64,000 nucleotides of DNA. Origin: Triticum aestivum (taxonomy: Eukaryota; Streptophyta; Magnoliopsida; Poales; Poaceae). Positions 34,201 through 46,148 of this stretch are shown here, in pieces. The DNA lies in the NCBI RefSeq assembly GCF_018294505.1, contig NC_057813.1, forward strand, positions 313,610,900 to 313,674,899. Direction: 5' to 3'. A program made the position numbers and the translations under genes. The notes under the pieces are model-generated. The model did no database searches, was not told the origin of the DNA, and saw only the letters and a program-made list of their open reading frames with translations. Every line of letters begins with the position of its first letter. Within the stretch, counting starts at the first letter, position 1.

Positions 34201-36078
34201 AGGAAGCAAAGTAATATTTTTATCCTTATGAACAAGAGTATAGTGATTGTTTCTACCATGGTGTACAGAATTTTTATCAAATTGCCATGGTCTACCAAGT
34301 AATAAGGAACATGCTTGCATAGGTACCACATCACAATCAACATAATCAGCATATGTAGAGATACTAAAATGCACACGAACAGTACGTGTTACCTTAACCT
34401 TGCCGCTGTTGTTGAACCATTGGATGTAGTAAGGATGTGGATGTGGTCTTGTGGTGAGAGAAAGCTTCTCCACCATCTCCATGCTAGCCAAGTTGTTGCA
34501 GCTCCCTCCATCTATGATGACGCGCACAGAACGTTCCTTCACAACTCCCTTGGTATGGAACAAATTGTGCCTCTGATTTTGCTCAGCTTGTGTGACCTGC
34601 ACACTCAAAACACGTTGAGCAACTAAACATTCATACCTGTCAGCGTCTTCAGGAGCCATGTATTGCGTCTCATGATCAGAATCATCTCGACCATGTTCTT
34701 CACGTGTAATAAGAGCCAAAGTCTCCTCATCATAGTCACTAGCGGACTCATATCCACCATCCGCGGTAGCAATCATCACACGCGGAGATTTGCATTCCCT
34801 CGCATAATGACCTCCTCCCTTACAACGACGACAAATAATATCACTTGTGTGCCCTGTTGATGCCATGGAAGAAGAAGAACGCTGTGCAGGCCCCGCAGGT
34901 GCGCTCTTGGCAGATAATGGTGGTTGTGCCTGTTTTCTTGTATCACGGCTGGAGGTGGCACCGGATGGAGGTGCTGGTGCAGTTGAAGTAGAAGATGCAC
35001 GTGGTGTCCATGATGAAGGTCGGCCTGCAGAAAAGTTAGTTCGCCCCAATGCTTGTCGATCCTGCACTTCACGTTCAGCTTTACAAGCAAGATGGAATAA
35101 ACGAGTGATATTAGTATACTCCTTATAGTCTAGAATGGTCTGAATCTCTCTATTTAATCCACCCAGAAAACGTGCAAGCATAGCTTCATTCTCCTCAACA
35201 ATACCACATCTAATCATGCCAGTTTGTAATTCCTGATAATATTCTTCTACAGAATTTTTCCCTTGTCTTAAACGCTGCAATTTTTGAAGCAATTCACGTT
35301 GATAATATGGTGGAACCCAACGCGTACGCATAGCAGTTTTCAAAGCAGCCCAAGTAGTTGGAATAGGATATAATCTACAATGTTCAGACCACCATACACA
35401 TGCAAAACTAGTGAAAGCACAAACAGCAGCAGCAACTCGTCTCTCCTCAGGATATTGTAAACATGTAAATCGTTGTTCAGTTTCTAACTCCCAAGTAAGA
35501 TATATATCAGGAACATATCTACCCTCAAATGGTGGAATATTCAATTTCAGTTTAGGAATATGGACATCATCTCGTACCTGAGGTGGTGGTGCAGGCCTAC
35601 CATTACGAATATATACCTGAGGTCGACCTGCTGGTGGTGGTACAGGTGGCTGCATGTAGTGTTGATTTTGATCAATCTCATCCTCATAATCTCCCACATA
35701 ATCATCCTCCTCCGCATCAGCAGCAGGAGCCACAGAAGTATCAACAGCAGCACCAACAGTTTGGCCAAACGCAAGAGGAACACGGCTTGCTCGGCGGAGG
35801 TCTGCTTCGCGACGTGGAGGTAGTCGTTGTTGTTGTTGTTGGAGAGGTGCGTTAGGTGCAGCGGGTGGTGGTGGTGGAAGACGCGCGAGCAATTCATTAA
35901 ACTTGTTATCGAGCTTTGTTTCGAACGTCTTCTCAAGGCCAGTGATCTTCTCCATGGCCTCTTCAAAATTGTTCAGCACATCTTGCACCTGTTCAGTCAT
36001 CATTTGCTGAAACTTATCATGAAGCTCCTTGTTCGATAAATTCTCCCAGTCAATCTCGTCGGCTTGTGATCCTGGCAT
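31003..36078 (-). CDS. Gag-pol polyprotein of element A, intact
   Basis: A 1691-residue frame from ATG at 36078 (a GTG seven codons upstream is not needed). Domains with residues counted from the ATG: coiled N-terminus; proline-rich and acidic linker 70-165; retrotransposon gag core about 175-345 (WW at 229-230); zinc knuckle [14 protein letters not shown] 416-429; aspartic protease active site IIDGGS with Asp 523; reverse transcriptase about 770-955 ([13 protein letters not shown] 912-915); RNase H about 1055-1175 (CDASG, ELYAL, HSD, ADAL); integrase HHCC 1243-1283; integrase core Asp 1312, Asp 1373, Glu 1409 (35 residues between the last two); then a [14 protein letters not shown] block. 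The tail includes [11 protein letters not shown] and lies in the 3' LTR. All catalytic residues expected for a Ty3/gypsy polyprotein are present. There is no chromodomain. It makes cDNA and integrates it; particles form in the cytoplasm and integration occurs in the nucleus. Confidence 0.95.
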   Translation of the reverse strand: MPGSQADEIDWENLSNKELHDKFQQMMTEQVQDVLNNFEEAMEKITGLEKTFETKLDNKFNELLARLPPPPPAAPNAPLQQQQQRLPPRREADLRRASRVPLAFGQTVGAAVDTSVAPAADAEEDDYVGDYEDEIDQNQHYMQPPVPPPAGRPQVYIRNGRPAPPPQVRDDVHIPKLKLNIPPFEGRYVPDIYLTWELETEQRFTCLQYPEERRVAAAVCAFTSFACVWWSEHCRLYPIPTTWAALKTAMRTRWVPPYYQRELLQKLQRLRQGKNSVEEYYQELQTGMIRCGIVEENEAMLARFLGGLNREIQTILDYKEYTNITRLFHLACKAEREVQDRQALGRTNFSAGRPSSWTPRASSTSTAPAPPSGATSSRDTRKQAQPPLSAKSAPAGPAQRSSSSMASTGHTSDIICRRCKGGGHYARECKSPRVMIATADGGYESASDYDEETLALITREEHGRDDSDHETQYMAPEDADRYECLVAQRVLSVQVTQAEQNQRHNLFHTKGVVKERSVRVIIDGGSCNNLASMEMVEKLSLTTRPHPHPYYIQWFNNSGKVKVTRTVRVHFSISTYADYVDCDVVPMQACSLLLGRPWQFDKNSVHHGRNNHYTLVHKDKNITLLPMTPDSILKDDINRANKAQQEKNKSENQIVAKEFEQQMKPNNKPSSVASEIKLKSACLFATKSDIDELDFSKSVCYAFVCKEALFSFEDVPSSLPPAVTNILQEFADVFPQDVPPGLPPIRGIEHQIDLIPGASLPNHAPYRTNPEETKEIMRQVQELLDKGYIRESLSPCAVPIILVPKKDGTSRMCVDCRGINNITIRYRHPIPRLDDMLDELSGSTIFSKVDLRSGYHQIRMKLGDEWKTAFKTKFGLYEWLVMPFGLTNAPSTFMRLMNEVLRAFIGRFVVVYFDDILIYSRSLEEHLEHLRAVFIALRDARLFGNLGKCTFCTDRVSFLGYVVTPQGIEVDKAKIEAIESWPQPKTVTQVRSFLGLAGFYRRFVRDFSTIAAPLNELTKKDVPFLWGTAQEEAFMVLKDKLTHAPLLQLPDFNKTFELECDASGIGLGGVLLQDGKLVAYFSEKLSGPSLNYSTYDKELYALVRTLETWQHYLWPKEFVIHSDHESLKHIKSQAKLNRRHAKWVEFIETFPYVIKHKKGKENVIADALSRRYTMLSQLDFKIFGLETIKDQYVHDADFKVVMQNCKEGRMWNKFVVNDGFVFRANKLCILASSVRLLLLQEAHGGGLMGHFGVKKTEDVLATHFFWPKMRRDVERFIARCTTCQKAKSRLNPHGLYMPLPVPSVPWEDISMDFVLGLPRTKKGRDSIFVVVDRFSKMAHFIPCHKSDDAVNVADLFFREIIRLHGVPNTIVSDRDTKFLSHFWRCLWAKLGTKLLFSTTCHPQTDGQTEVVNRTLSTMLRAVLKNNKKMWEECLPHIEFAYNRSLHSTTKMCPFEVVYGFLPRAPIDLLPLPSSEKVNFDAKQHAELILKMHELTKENIERMNAKYKLAGDKGRKHVVFAPGDLVWLHLRKDRFPDLRKSKLMPRADGPFKVLEKINDNAYKLELPADFGVSPTFNIADLKPYLGEEDELPSRTTSFQEGEDDEDINTIVTPTAPAAIHTGPITRARARQLNYQVLSFLGNDSNVHENMMLPKLDTFVLLTNEGPSMEKDEHWSKNKNGVTSDDFRTLKPP
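31274..31286 (-). promoter_or_regulatory. Polypurine tract of element A
   Basis: On the minus strand AAGAAGGGGAGGA immediately precedes the 3' LTR start. It lies inside the coding frame, which continues into the LTR. Confidence 0.8.
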
Positions 36079-36977
36079 GGTTAGCAGCAATAGAAACACA
36101 CAAGAATATGATCCTACAAACTACTAAGAAGTGGTGGTGGTGTATCACAAATCCGTCAAGCAAATCTCAAATTCTCACCAGTTCTTACCCAGCAGCAGGC
36201 GGTGATCGGCAACCGTTGTAGTCAAAAACTCTCAAAGCTTGGATAGAGCGATTACCAGGGAGAGTCAAACACACGACGTAGATGTATGTGGAGCTGGGAA
36301 GGCTTATAGTATGGTAGCAAAAAGGGTCAGCAATAATCAATTCAGAGATGCAAAGTTGAATAAACGCTCAACGACGGTACTGTGCTGGTCCTAGGCTAGA
36401 CTGTGCTAGAGACGCGAGCCTAGAACACCAACAAAATCACGGCGCGGCACGTAAACAAGGGAAAAGCACACTCTGAATTTTTTTTTCGCTCTTTTTTTTT
36501 GCGCTGCTTTTTTTTGCGCTCTTTTTTTTTGCGCTGCTTTTTTTTTGCGAAAAATCACTATAATGGCGAGTGTCTCAAAACTCTTCTTAGCTCAAACTGA
36601 CAGGATAGGCACGAAATTTTTTCGACCAATTTTTTTTTTTTGACTGCCCGGACCCAAAAACTGGAAACGGGTCAAAAAAAACTTCCTATAATGGCACTTG
36701 TCTCAAAACACTCAGAAACACCTAAAAATAGGATAGCCAGAAAATTTTTCGAAAAATGCGTTTTCGAAAAATTTTGGGCCTAAACGGAGCGTGGCTACCC
36801 GACTCTTTTTTTTTCCGAAACCTACTCCGGCAAGGAAACACGAATCGGAAACTAGATGGATCTCGAAAACAACCCTAATAATCAAGGAACTCGGATTGGT
36901 GATGGATATATGGTGGTGGTATATGGATACGGATTCGGAGCGGTAAAACTGTAAAATCTCACCGAGCAACCTGGAAA
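36079..36977 (-). other. Leader of element A with phased T-tracts
   Basis: About 0.9 kb lies between the primer site and the ATG. Plus-strand text at 36480-36550 has four units of GCGCT(C/G)(C/T)TTTTTTTT about 18-20 bp apart, that is, A-tracts on the coding strand. Two stretches near 36565 and 36690 repeat TATAATGGC(A/G)(C/A)(T/G)TGTCTCAAAAC. No ORF is supported. Confidence 0.6.
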
Positions 36978-36987
36978 TCTGATACCA
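36978..36987 (-). promoter_or_regulatory. tRNA-iMet-type primer binding site of element A
   Basis: Minus-strand TGGTATCAGA lies two bases after the 5' LTR end at 36990. Confidence 0.85.
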
Positions 36988-36989
36988 CT

Positions 36990-37874
36990 TGATAGAGGCG
37001 GAGGTGTCCCGTCTTTCAATGAGATGGTGGATTTCGCTTTGGTGGAAGTCGACTTTGACGATCCGACTACGAACGTGCGAGGACGTCGCGCCTTAGCAAT
37101 CGCTAAACCAACTCCGAGAGGTTATTGACCACGCCGGAGCACGATCAACCTGACCACGAGGGTCTGTTTCCTGCGAGCAAACGAAGAACAAGCAAGAAAC
37201 TAAGATTGCAATCTGGATATTGCGAATATAAGATGAAAGCTTTATTGATCAAGGTGGGGTTCTGTGACGCCTTTGTCTGGTCGTTGAACACAAACGAAGT
37301 ACGCGAAGTTGCAGCTATGGCGAACTTTTAATCTAAACAAAACCCAAAGTCTAAACGATGCCCTAAGGGCTGTATATATGGAGGAAGAGGGGGGGAATTT
37401 CGTGGCCCTTGGTGGAGGGGTCCGAAATCAACCCTATCTCTTGTTTCCCCACACATACGGACTCTAAAAATAGCCTATAATTATGTATTTCGAAATTACA
37501 TGGGCCTGGCCCAATAATAAGGTGACGCAGCACCTAAAATAGCCTCGGGACGAAATTTATGAAGTGGCATCTTGTATATTTCGTCCAAGGCTTCATGCAC
37601 CCATTATGGTGGCTTCAAAGTCCTGAAATCATCACTTGTAACTCCATTCTTGTTCTTGCTCCAATGTTCATCCTTCTCCAAGCTAGGCCCTTCATTTGTA
37701 AGCAAAACAAATGTATCCAATTTAGGCAGCATCATATTCTCATGAACATTAGAATCATTACCAAGAAACGAAAGTACCTGGTAATTTAGTTGGCGTGCAC
37801 GAGCTCTAGTAATTGGTCCAGTATGTATAGCAGCAGGGGCTGTGGGTGTAACAATTGTATTGATGTCCTCATCA
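36990..37874 (-). repeat. 5' LTR of element A (885 bp)
   Basis: Three differences from the 3' LTR. A TATATAT stretch (37373-37379) in the middle could act as the promoter. It contains the same tail-coding sequence as the 3' LTR (37604-37865), which is untranslated in this copy. Confidence 0.95.
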
Positions 37875-38850
37875 TTGAATCTCAATACAAAGTTCTTGTC
37901 GATCTTCTTGGAGATCTATTCGATGTAACTCTTTTTGCGGTGTGTTTGTCGAGATTCGATGAATTGTGGGTTTATGATCAAGTTTATCTATGAGAAATAT
38001 TTGAATCTCCTCTGAATTCTTTTATGTATGATTGGTTATCTTTGCAAGTCTCTTCGAATTATCAGTTTGGTTTGGCCTACTACATTGATCTTTCTTGCAA
38101 TGGGAGAAGTGCTTAGCTTTGGGTTCAATCTTGCGTTGTCCTTTCCCAGTGACAGCAGGGGAAGCAAGGCACGTATTGTATTGTTGCCATCGAGGATAAA
38201 AAGATGGGGTTTATATCATATTGCTTGAGTTTATCCCTCTACATCATGTCATCTTGCTTAATGCGTTACTCTGTTCTTATGAACTTAATACTCTAGATGC
38301 ATGTTGGATAGCAGTCGATGTGTGGAGTAATAGTAGTAGATGCAGGCAGGAGTCGGTCTACTTGTCGCGGACATGATGCCTATATACATGATCATGCCTA
38401 GATATTCTCATAACTATGCACTTTTCTATCAATAGCTCGATAGTAATTTGTTCACCCACTGTAATACTTATGCTATATTGAGAGAAGCCACTAGTGAACC
38501 TATGGCCCCGGGGTCTATTTTCCATCATATAAGTTTCCGATCTATCTTTATTTTGCAATCTTTACTTTCCAATCTATATCGTAAAAATACCAAAAATATT
38601 TATCTTATCTTATTATCTCTATCAGATCTCACTTTCGCAAGCGCCCGTGAAGGGATTGACAACCCCTTTATCGCGTTGGTTGCGAGGTTCTTTTTTGTTT
38701 GTGTAGGTACGAGGAACTTGCGTGGAGCCTCCTACTCGATTGATACCTTGGTTCTCAAAAACTGAGGGAAATACTAACGCTACTTTGTTGCATCACCCTT
38801 TCCTCTTCAAGGGAAAACCAACGCAGTGCTCAAGAGGTAGCAAGGATTTC

Positions 38851-38867
38851 TGGCGCCGTTGCCGAGG
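38851..38867 (+). promoter_or_regulatory. tRNA-Asp-type primer binding site of element B
   Basis: TGGCGCCGTTGCCGAGG starts 8 bases after the LTR end at 38842. Confidence 0.85.
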
Positions 38868-38953
38868 TGGTCTTCTCTCAAGTCAAGACATACCAAGTAC
38901 CCATCACAAACTCATCTCCCTCGCATTACATTATTTTCCATTTGCCTCTCATT

Positions 38954-41900
38954 TGTAACACCCCAGTGTCATGCTACAGTAGTCCCTTGTTAATGGTGCC
39001 AGGTCACCATGCTTGAGCTAATTATCACTTGATGAAAAATCAAAGTCAAATTCAAATTCAAATTATGAGTGAAATTCAAAATTTCTCAAATATGAAAACT
39101 AAAATGTTCTTCATGTGCCAAATAATCCCTATCTAATATTGGTAGTGAACCAATTTGCAAATGTCTAAGTGCCCTAAACCACTTTAAAACAGTGGCTAAA
39201 ACTATAGTTAAAATGCCTTTTTAAATTATGAAGGTTGCAAACTATTTCAAAAGTCTCACAATATTTTTGTGGCAGTGCCCAATAATTCTTTGAAATTGTT
39301 TTGGCTAGTGGCATATTTTTGCAAAGTCAATTGTGGCTAAAAGAAAAGGCAAAAGCTACTGAAAAAAAAAGAGAAATCAAAAAAAGGAAAAGAAAAAGCA
39401 AAGGGGTGGGAGAGCCCCTGGCCTTCCCATGGGCCGCGTCCCGAGCCAACTGGCCTAGCTAGGCCGGCCCACTTCCCCTCCCCCGGTCGCTTCCTGTTCC
39501 TCCGACCGGGAGAGACATCGCGCGCCCAGCCACCTCACATGCGACGCCCCCCCCCGGCGAGAGGATAAGGCCCCGCGCCTCCCCTTCTCCTCAAGTCCCC
39601 CCCTCACCTACCGCCACTCCCACTCCCCCACTTGCGCCTCTCCTCCCCCAGATCCACTCTCCCCTCTCCCTCTCCTTCGCTCTGGAGAGGAGACCGACGC
39701 GGTCGCCGCCGTTCTCCATAGTCCACGCAGCCACAACCACCGCATCATTTCACCGTCCCGTCCATCACTCCGCCTCCCTCGACTATGCCTCCTCGACGAG
39801 CCGCAGGACGTCGGGTGCCCTCGAATGCTGCCCCGGCCTCATCTTCCGCCTCGGATCACACGAGCTCGCCGGCGTCGATCCACTGCACAGCAGCTCCTAA
39901 ACCTCCCACGGGCCTTTCTTGTGCCGCACAGTGAGCCCCTCATCCTCTCCCCTCACTCCCCTGGCCTCTTGCGCTCCCGTAACCACCGCGTCCTACATGG
40001 ACGAGCTTGGCTTCGCCGCGCAGCTAGTCGCCGTCGCTGTAGTCGTTGCCAAGGCCGGGCAAGCACGGCAACGTGCTCAAGGCGCCTCCTTGGTGCCGCA
40101 CAAGCCTCTAGCTTGTCTCCTCGTGCCCTCTGGCTATGTACTGCACCTCGGCCGAATTCCGGCGCCGCCACGGTCGATGCCGCTGTCAACTCCGTCTGTT
40201 TCATACCACGTGAGTGTCGTAGATCGACGCGGATCGTTTCCCTTGTTCGAACGCACTAGGCCGCACGCCAAATGGTCGTGTGAGGCCATCTTCCGGCGAG
40301 ATCCAAGCCACGCCGCCACGTTTAGCGTCGCCGATGTTGAGCCGCCGGCCACCGCTGACTTGGCACACCTGGGGCCACCCTTGGGTCACTGCTAGCGGGC
40401 CCCGCATGCACCATTGACTGGGTTGACCCAGTCAACGTGCTGACTAGGCAGCCCAGTGCCACTAACATGTGGGCCCGCACTAATTAAACAGGTTTTATAA
40501 ATAAACAAAATGTTAACTAATCTGTTATTAGTGTTTATCACTAATTAGTCACTGGGTAATGCGGCCCGCACCCCTAATTAACCCTGTTAGATTAGTTTAT
40601 TCCACTTTTAAACTAACTGAAGCTGACATGTGGGTCCAGTGGCCCCACTGGTCAGCCGCTCTGTTGACTGATGACATCATCAACATGTCATGTTGATGTC
40701 ATATTCCTTTTCTGTTAATTTAAATAATTTCTGGAAATGCTAAAATCTTTAGAAATTCATAGTAATTAAATTGTAACTCAGATGAAAATGTTTTCTACAT
40801 GAAAGTTGCTTAGAAAAATCCAACGAATCCGGATATGCGGTCCGTTTACCTGGCAGCTGCCTCTAACTATCTGAACATGGGACATTCCCCCTCTGGTCAT
40901 TTGTTTGACACAGGTCCGAAACTGGGAAAACATTCTCGGTTGCTTTCCCCCTTCACCTATATCATGTAGCCATACGTTAGGTCACACCCGACACATCATA
41001 TTACCATGTTATGCTTTGTGATGCTATGTTTCCTTTATATTTACTGTTTCTTCCCCCCCCCTCTTCTCTTCGGTAGACCCCGAGAGCGATGATGCCCCGT
41101 GATCGACTATGTCACCGACGACACTTCTCCCTTTTCAGCAGAGCTTCCAGGCAAGCCCCCCCTTTGATCATCCCGATATCGCCATTTCCATTCTCTCATG
41201 CTTGCATTAGATTTTGCTAATGTTATTGTTTGCTCCTATTCTGATGCATAGCCTGCTTTTGTAACCTGCTTATTGTTACCTACCTACTTATCCTAAACTG
41301 CTTAGCATAGGTTGGTTAGTGATCCATCAGTGACCCCTACCTTGTCCTTATTGCCCCTACTTCCTCGTCAAAGACTCAATCAACAGGATCGAAGACCAGG
41401 CCCCGACACCGCACATCACTTTCCCCTTAGTTGCTCGACACTACTGGGCTACTATCGAGTGCCGAGGGTGAGACCTCATCAGCACTTCTGATGTTAACCC
41501 TGTAGTGTAGCTATTCGATCGTGGTCACCGAGGGTGATTTCCTCCTTAACCACTTCCGATACAACTCTGTCATGCAACCCCTCAAGTGTGAACCTCGAGG
41601 GTGGTTCCTCTTACGTTCACCTTGATGATTACATTGAGTGGAATCCACCGAGGGTGGTTCCTCAGGGTTCCCCTTGGTGTTAGACACACAGTTACTATGG
41701 TTACTATGACTTTACACTGAACCATGTTACTAAAGACGGGTCGGCCTTGAGGGGTACCCGCGCAAGCTTAATTGCGAGAGATGTGTAGTCGGATTGACCT
41801 GGAAGGTGCCCACGAGATAATTATGAGGCGTGGTTGGGCATTCTTAGCCCTTGCCGCAAGTCCTCGAGATGGGGCGACGGGGTCACATCTTTTGTGAGTC

Positions 41901-43121
41901 TCTGCTTGTTACCGCGCATTCCTAATCCACTACGATTTGGATATTTGATCCGAGGGGCCTCTGGCCTGATAGCACTAACCATCACGTGGGCATAGTATGG
42001 ACGTTCCGCATCGTATGCATCAGCTGAAGCTTAATAGACGTCAGCGACTGAGCGGCGCACACCGGGTTGGACTGGTAAGCACCTGCCTTTCTAATGAGGT
42101 AGATAGGTATGCTCACCGGCTGCATTCGCAACATGCAGGAGTTCTCGGGGCGATGGCCCAAGACCCCTGGTGGCATAGGTTTAGTCTGGCGTGCTGACCT
42201 CTCTATTTAGCCTAGGTCGGGTTGCGGCGTATTGTTTGGCCGAGGCCGGGCATGACCCAGGAAAGTGTGTCCGGCCGGAGTTAATCGAGCATGGTGGGTA
42301 AGTTGGTGCACCCCTACAGGGAAGGAAACATCTATCGATAGACTGTCCTACGGTAACGGTCACTCGGAGTTGTATCTCGATCAATACAACTAGAACTGGA
42401 TGCTGAGGCATGATTTGGATATGTTGCTTTGGGAGTCGAGAAAGGATCCCAGAGCGTTGATAACAACATAAATATGACTTATGTTATACTACTCTACTCC
42501 CTCATGTTGCTGCAAGATGGTGGTTTCCAGAAGATGCTAGTCTTTGATAGGACTAGCTTCTCCCCCTCTTATTCTGGCATTCTGCAGTTAGTCCACAGAT
42601 ACTACCCCCTTTCATTGATATCGATGCATAAGTAGTGTAGATTCTTGCTTGCGAGTACTTTGGATGAGTACTCACGGTTGCTTTGCTACCCCTTTCCCCC
42701 CTCTTTCTTCTTTGTGGTTGTTGCAACTAGATGGTGGAGTCCAGGAGCCAGATGTCACCTTTGACGACTGCTACTACCCCAAGGGTGCCTACTACCACGT
42801 GACGGACGCTGACGACCAGGAGTAGTTAGGAGGCTCCCAGGCAGGAGGCCTTGCCTTTTCGATCGATGTTTCTTTTGTGCTAGCCTTCTTAAGGCAAACT
42901 TGTTTAACATATGTCTATACTCAGATATTGTTGCTTCTGCTAACTCGTTTGTATTCAAGCTGATGTATCCGAGCCCTCGAGGCCCTTGGCTTGTAATATA
43001 AAGCTTGTATTATTTTAATTTGTGTCTAGAGTTGTGTTGTGATATCATCCCATGAGTCCCTGATCTTGATCGTACACATTTGCGTGTATGATTAGTGTAC
43101 GATTGAATCGGGGGCGTCACA
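38954..43121 (+). repeat. 5' LTR of element F (4168 bp)
   Basis: It starts TGTAACACCCCAGTGTC and ends GGGGGCGTCACA. A first AT-rich part is followed by a GC-rich zone at 39.4-40.4 kb, then mixed sequence. The GC-rich ORFs at 39.8-40.4 kb differ in frame from those in the 3' LTR and are not called. An exon-like block at 41077-41150 has a 1-nt deletion relative to its twin; the block at 42731-42825 is intact. Confidence 0.85.
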
Positions 43122-46100
43122 AGTTGGTATCAGAGTCGACTGCATGTGGGTAGCCCCCTTTCCAACTCCTTGGCCAAAGTTGAGTCTAGTCACGCAAAAA
43201 AAACTTTTACTAACATGGGTGTGTGGCTTACGGGCCCACATTGCCATTGGGTGGTATTAGGATCTATTATTCCTCGTCTTTACTTTGGGACCCTGATTTC
43301 TCTTCTATTCGGGTTAAAGATTTTACTAACTCTAACCTTAGGTTCTCATAACTACTTCCTCCCGGAGAGCCCCTCATTCTAGATGGTCGCTTGGTGCACC
43401 AGAAGATTCCGAAGATACTCTTCGATGTTTTCCCGAGACCCTTGTGCCCTTCGCCGTTGCAATTCCCTACCATCGATAAATCCCCATGGATAGCTACATA
43501 CACTTGCCGTCCATACCTTCTTTTCCAATTGCTCTTGTTCCTACAAGATACCCTGAAATACTTTGCAATTTTCTAAGGATCTTTTGCGCCTGCTGCCATG
43601 CAGCTCCTTTTTCGCCTGAATACCCCTACGAATAATTCCTCACACTTATCGGGGATTCGTTCATCCCCAGTGGATCATATGTCTCACAAAATTCTTCGAA
43701 TGCAATTCGATCTCCCGATGATCCTCTGTAGCCTAGTGCTCCTGAAAGTCTTGTCTGCATGCATTATGGTTAAATCCATATATCCAGCAATATTCATTGA
43801 CATTCTTTGTCATTGTCATCCTGGGCCTATTGATTCAATATGATTGTGTTGCTCGCAATCATCAGTCAAACCCTAAAATTTGACCTTCCTGCTCATACGT
43901 CATTTTGGACATGAGTTGGATCTTGGCCAATCATGTTGTAATTGATTGTCCACCTAGTTTCCCTTCAACTTGAACATCGAAATTATTCAGTTGCTTCTAT
44001 AATCCGATGCCTTTGCACTATTTCTTCTTCTGGTTGAGCCTTGATACTCACATTAGATTCTTTGTGGTCAGCCATATCCTTTGGTGGGTTATTATCTGAC
44101 CGTTCCTGCCTATTCTCAAATCCTTGAGTTCTTCCCCTAATGCATAATGCCTTTGATAAATTGTATCCTCTGCTTATTGTCAACGATGCTATGCTATTGA
44201 GCTGATGTTATATGCTCTGGAACTTAGTGGTATATGTTCCTAAGATACCCCTATGGGTTGAATCTATGCCTTCCCTAATCCGAGTAAACTCGAAAGAGAT
44301 GTGAGTTATACTCTTCTGGTGCTTCACCAGATAAATCTTTCGCACTACAAATTCTTCGAAAATGAGGAGTGAATGAAATGTTATGCATTGAAGAAGTGGG
44401 AGTCGACCTTGAACCTTAGTGTTCATGCCCATGGGCCCAATGTAGAACTTATCATGGATGCTGCTCGTAAAAACAATTACCCCTTGTTATAAGTTGATCT
44501 TGTATCGGTGGTTTGATCATTCATAACCATGATTCCGACCATAGTTTCTCCTTAATTCCATTTCCCAGACAAGTTAAAATACTTGTCTCCTGAAAGTCAT
44601 TTCACCTGTCCAACCTCTAATTTGACCTACCTTCAAGTATTGCCTCATGTTATCTCGAGGATATTGTGTCATTGCACTACCTCTTGTAGATTCTTAATTG
44701 AAGTGATACTCCGTCACATCATTCCTAGCCTGATTGGCTACATCATTATCGTCTTAAATCTTAACTGTGCTACCTGGTCCTTCTCGGAGCACAATTTTTC
44801 AACGATGAGCTAAGCTTACGCCGCTCTTCCCTGTCTTATCATTTCGCCCTAAACAACAAGCTTGGTTTCGAGTTTGCATCGTACCCGTGGTTCCAATACC
44901 TTTTTGCTTCATCATTCCTTTGACTTGATGTCATCACCGATCGATTACATCTTCATGAAATCTCTCGACAATTGTGTCGTGCTCGTTAACATTCTGAGCT
45001 CTTCCAGCATATCAATCGAATTCGTGATGAGAACTACCATCCTTGACCCTCAATGATTTGAGTTATCATCAACAACTCCCTTGTCTTCTTTCCAACACAT
45101 GTTTGATCATGTCTTGGTTATACCTTGGACTCCTTGCTATTCCTGCAATTGTTCCTTGAGTATTTCTTGTGATCTTAAACTCCAACCCCTACTTGTAACA
45201 CCATGTTAACGCTACCTCGAAGCATAACTGAGGTATTCCACATATCAACAAGAACATTGGAAGCACATTGTCGAATGTTGATTGATCTATTATCCAAACA
45301 CCGGTGTATGGGTAATATCATGATTCTTCCCTCGCCCCGTTATCTAAATGCTTTTGAATTTGCTGTCATATCATGTATATCCTGCTCCGCTTCCCCTTGG
45401 GAAGGATATACTCCCAATCTGGTGTGTAAACACATTTTCCTTTCCAATTTTGTGATTAATCTAATGATCACCTTTTCTTTTCCATTGTTTTGTTTAACCT
45501 TTCTGGTGGTTTATGAGATCTAAGCAGTAATAGTTCCTGCTTATGAAAACACCACGGTGTATAATTTGTCAATAAGACCTTGTTATTATTGTTGTTGACA
45601 TTCCAGTAACCATCGATGGACGAGAACTTTGCCTATTTGTCCGCCTCATTCAACGAGAAGGAAAATAGTTCTCTCCATCCCTCGCCCTTGGTACCAATGA
45701 TGTTGACAACATAACTGACAGTCTATCATCTGACATGCCTTGCTATCGGCCCCTTTCTACTTTTAACCCACATGGTGGGCTCATAACCCACAGTTCCACA
45801 GGATCGGAACCTGACCCTCCTGTATATCTTTGATTCCAAAATATTCTTGCATTTGGCTTCGTATCATGTCACGGGCCACCTTTCGAGAGATGATCTGTTC
45901 CCGATGCTCTGAACCCCTTCCTCACACTCTGTTCAGGTATCAATCGTTTGCCCATTCGCTTGAAACTTCCTATTGTACCTTCATAGTTTGCTCTCGATGT
46001 TAATTAAATTTCAACTCGAGAGATACTTCTGCCTCATTCCCTGAATTGTTCACCAGATACTTAACCCTATAAGGGTCACTTCTCCCAAAGTTACTCTTTA

Positions 46101-46148
46101 CTTCACCACTTAAATCTCGGGACGAGATTTCTTGTAGTGGAGGAGATT
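43122..46148 (+). other. Internal domain of element F, non-coding
   Basis: About 3 kb without an ORF above 110 codons. Fragments read like badly decayed gypsy pol: near 44955-45015, CTCGACAATTGTGTCGTGCTC and following bases resemble the YVDD/FIDD region of reverse transcriptase with many changes. This suggests descent from a coding element. The end is purine-rich (AGTGGAGGAGATT), the polypurine tract before the 3' LTR. Confidence 0.55.
43125..43136 (+). promoter_or_regulatory. tRNA-iMet-type primer binding site of element F
   Basis: TGGTATCAGAGT follows the LTR end (43121) by three bases. Confidence 0.85.

Larger units (their letters stand above)
30389..37874 (-). mobile_element. Element A: complete, young autonomous-looking gypsy element
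   Basis: Length is 7486 bp, with identical-length LTRs of 885 bp (30389-31273 and 36990-37874) and a perfect TSD TTGAA (30384-30388 and 37875-37879). A tRNA-iMet-type primer site, a single open gag-pol frame and a polypurine tract complete the structure. By hand I count three differences between the LTRs (0.34%), about 0.1 million years at the grass LTR rate of 1.3e-8 per site per year. It sits inside element B's LTR. It is the best candidate for an element capable of movement in this window. Confidence 0.95.
29515..38842 (+). repeat. 5' LTR of element B, split by element A
   Basis: The LTR runs 29515-30388 and resumes at 37880 after element A, ending CAAGAGGTAGCA at 38842. Without A and one TSD copy it is about 1.84 kb, including a 259-bp MITE. 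The 3' part has GGGATTGACAACCCC and GAGGGAAATACTA strings typical of this Triticeae LTR type. Confidence 0.85.

Noticed and set aside
36079..36099. GTG start seven codons upstream in element A gag-pol
   Set aside because: A standard ATG at 36078 follows immediately, and plant translation normally uses ATG.
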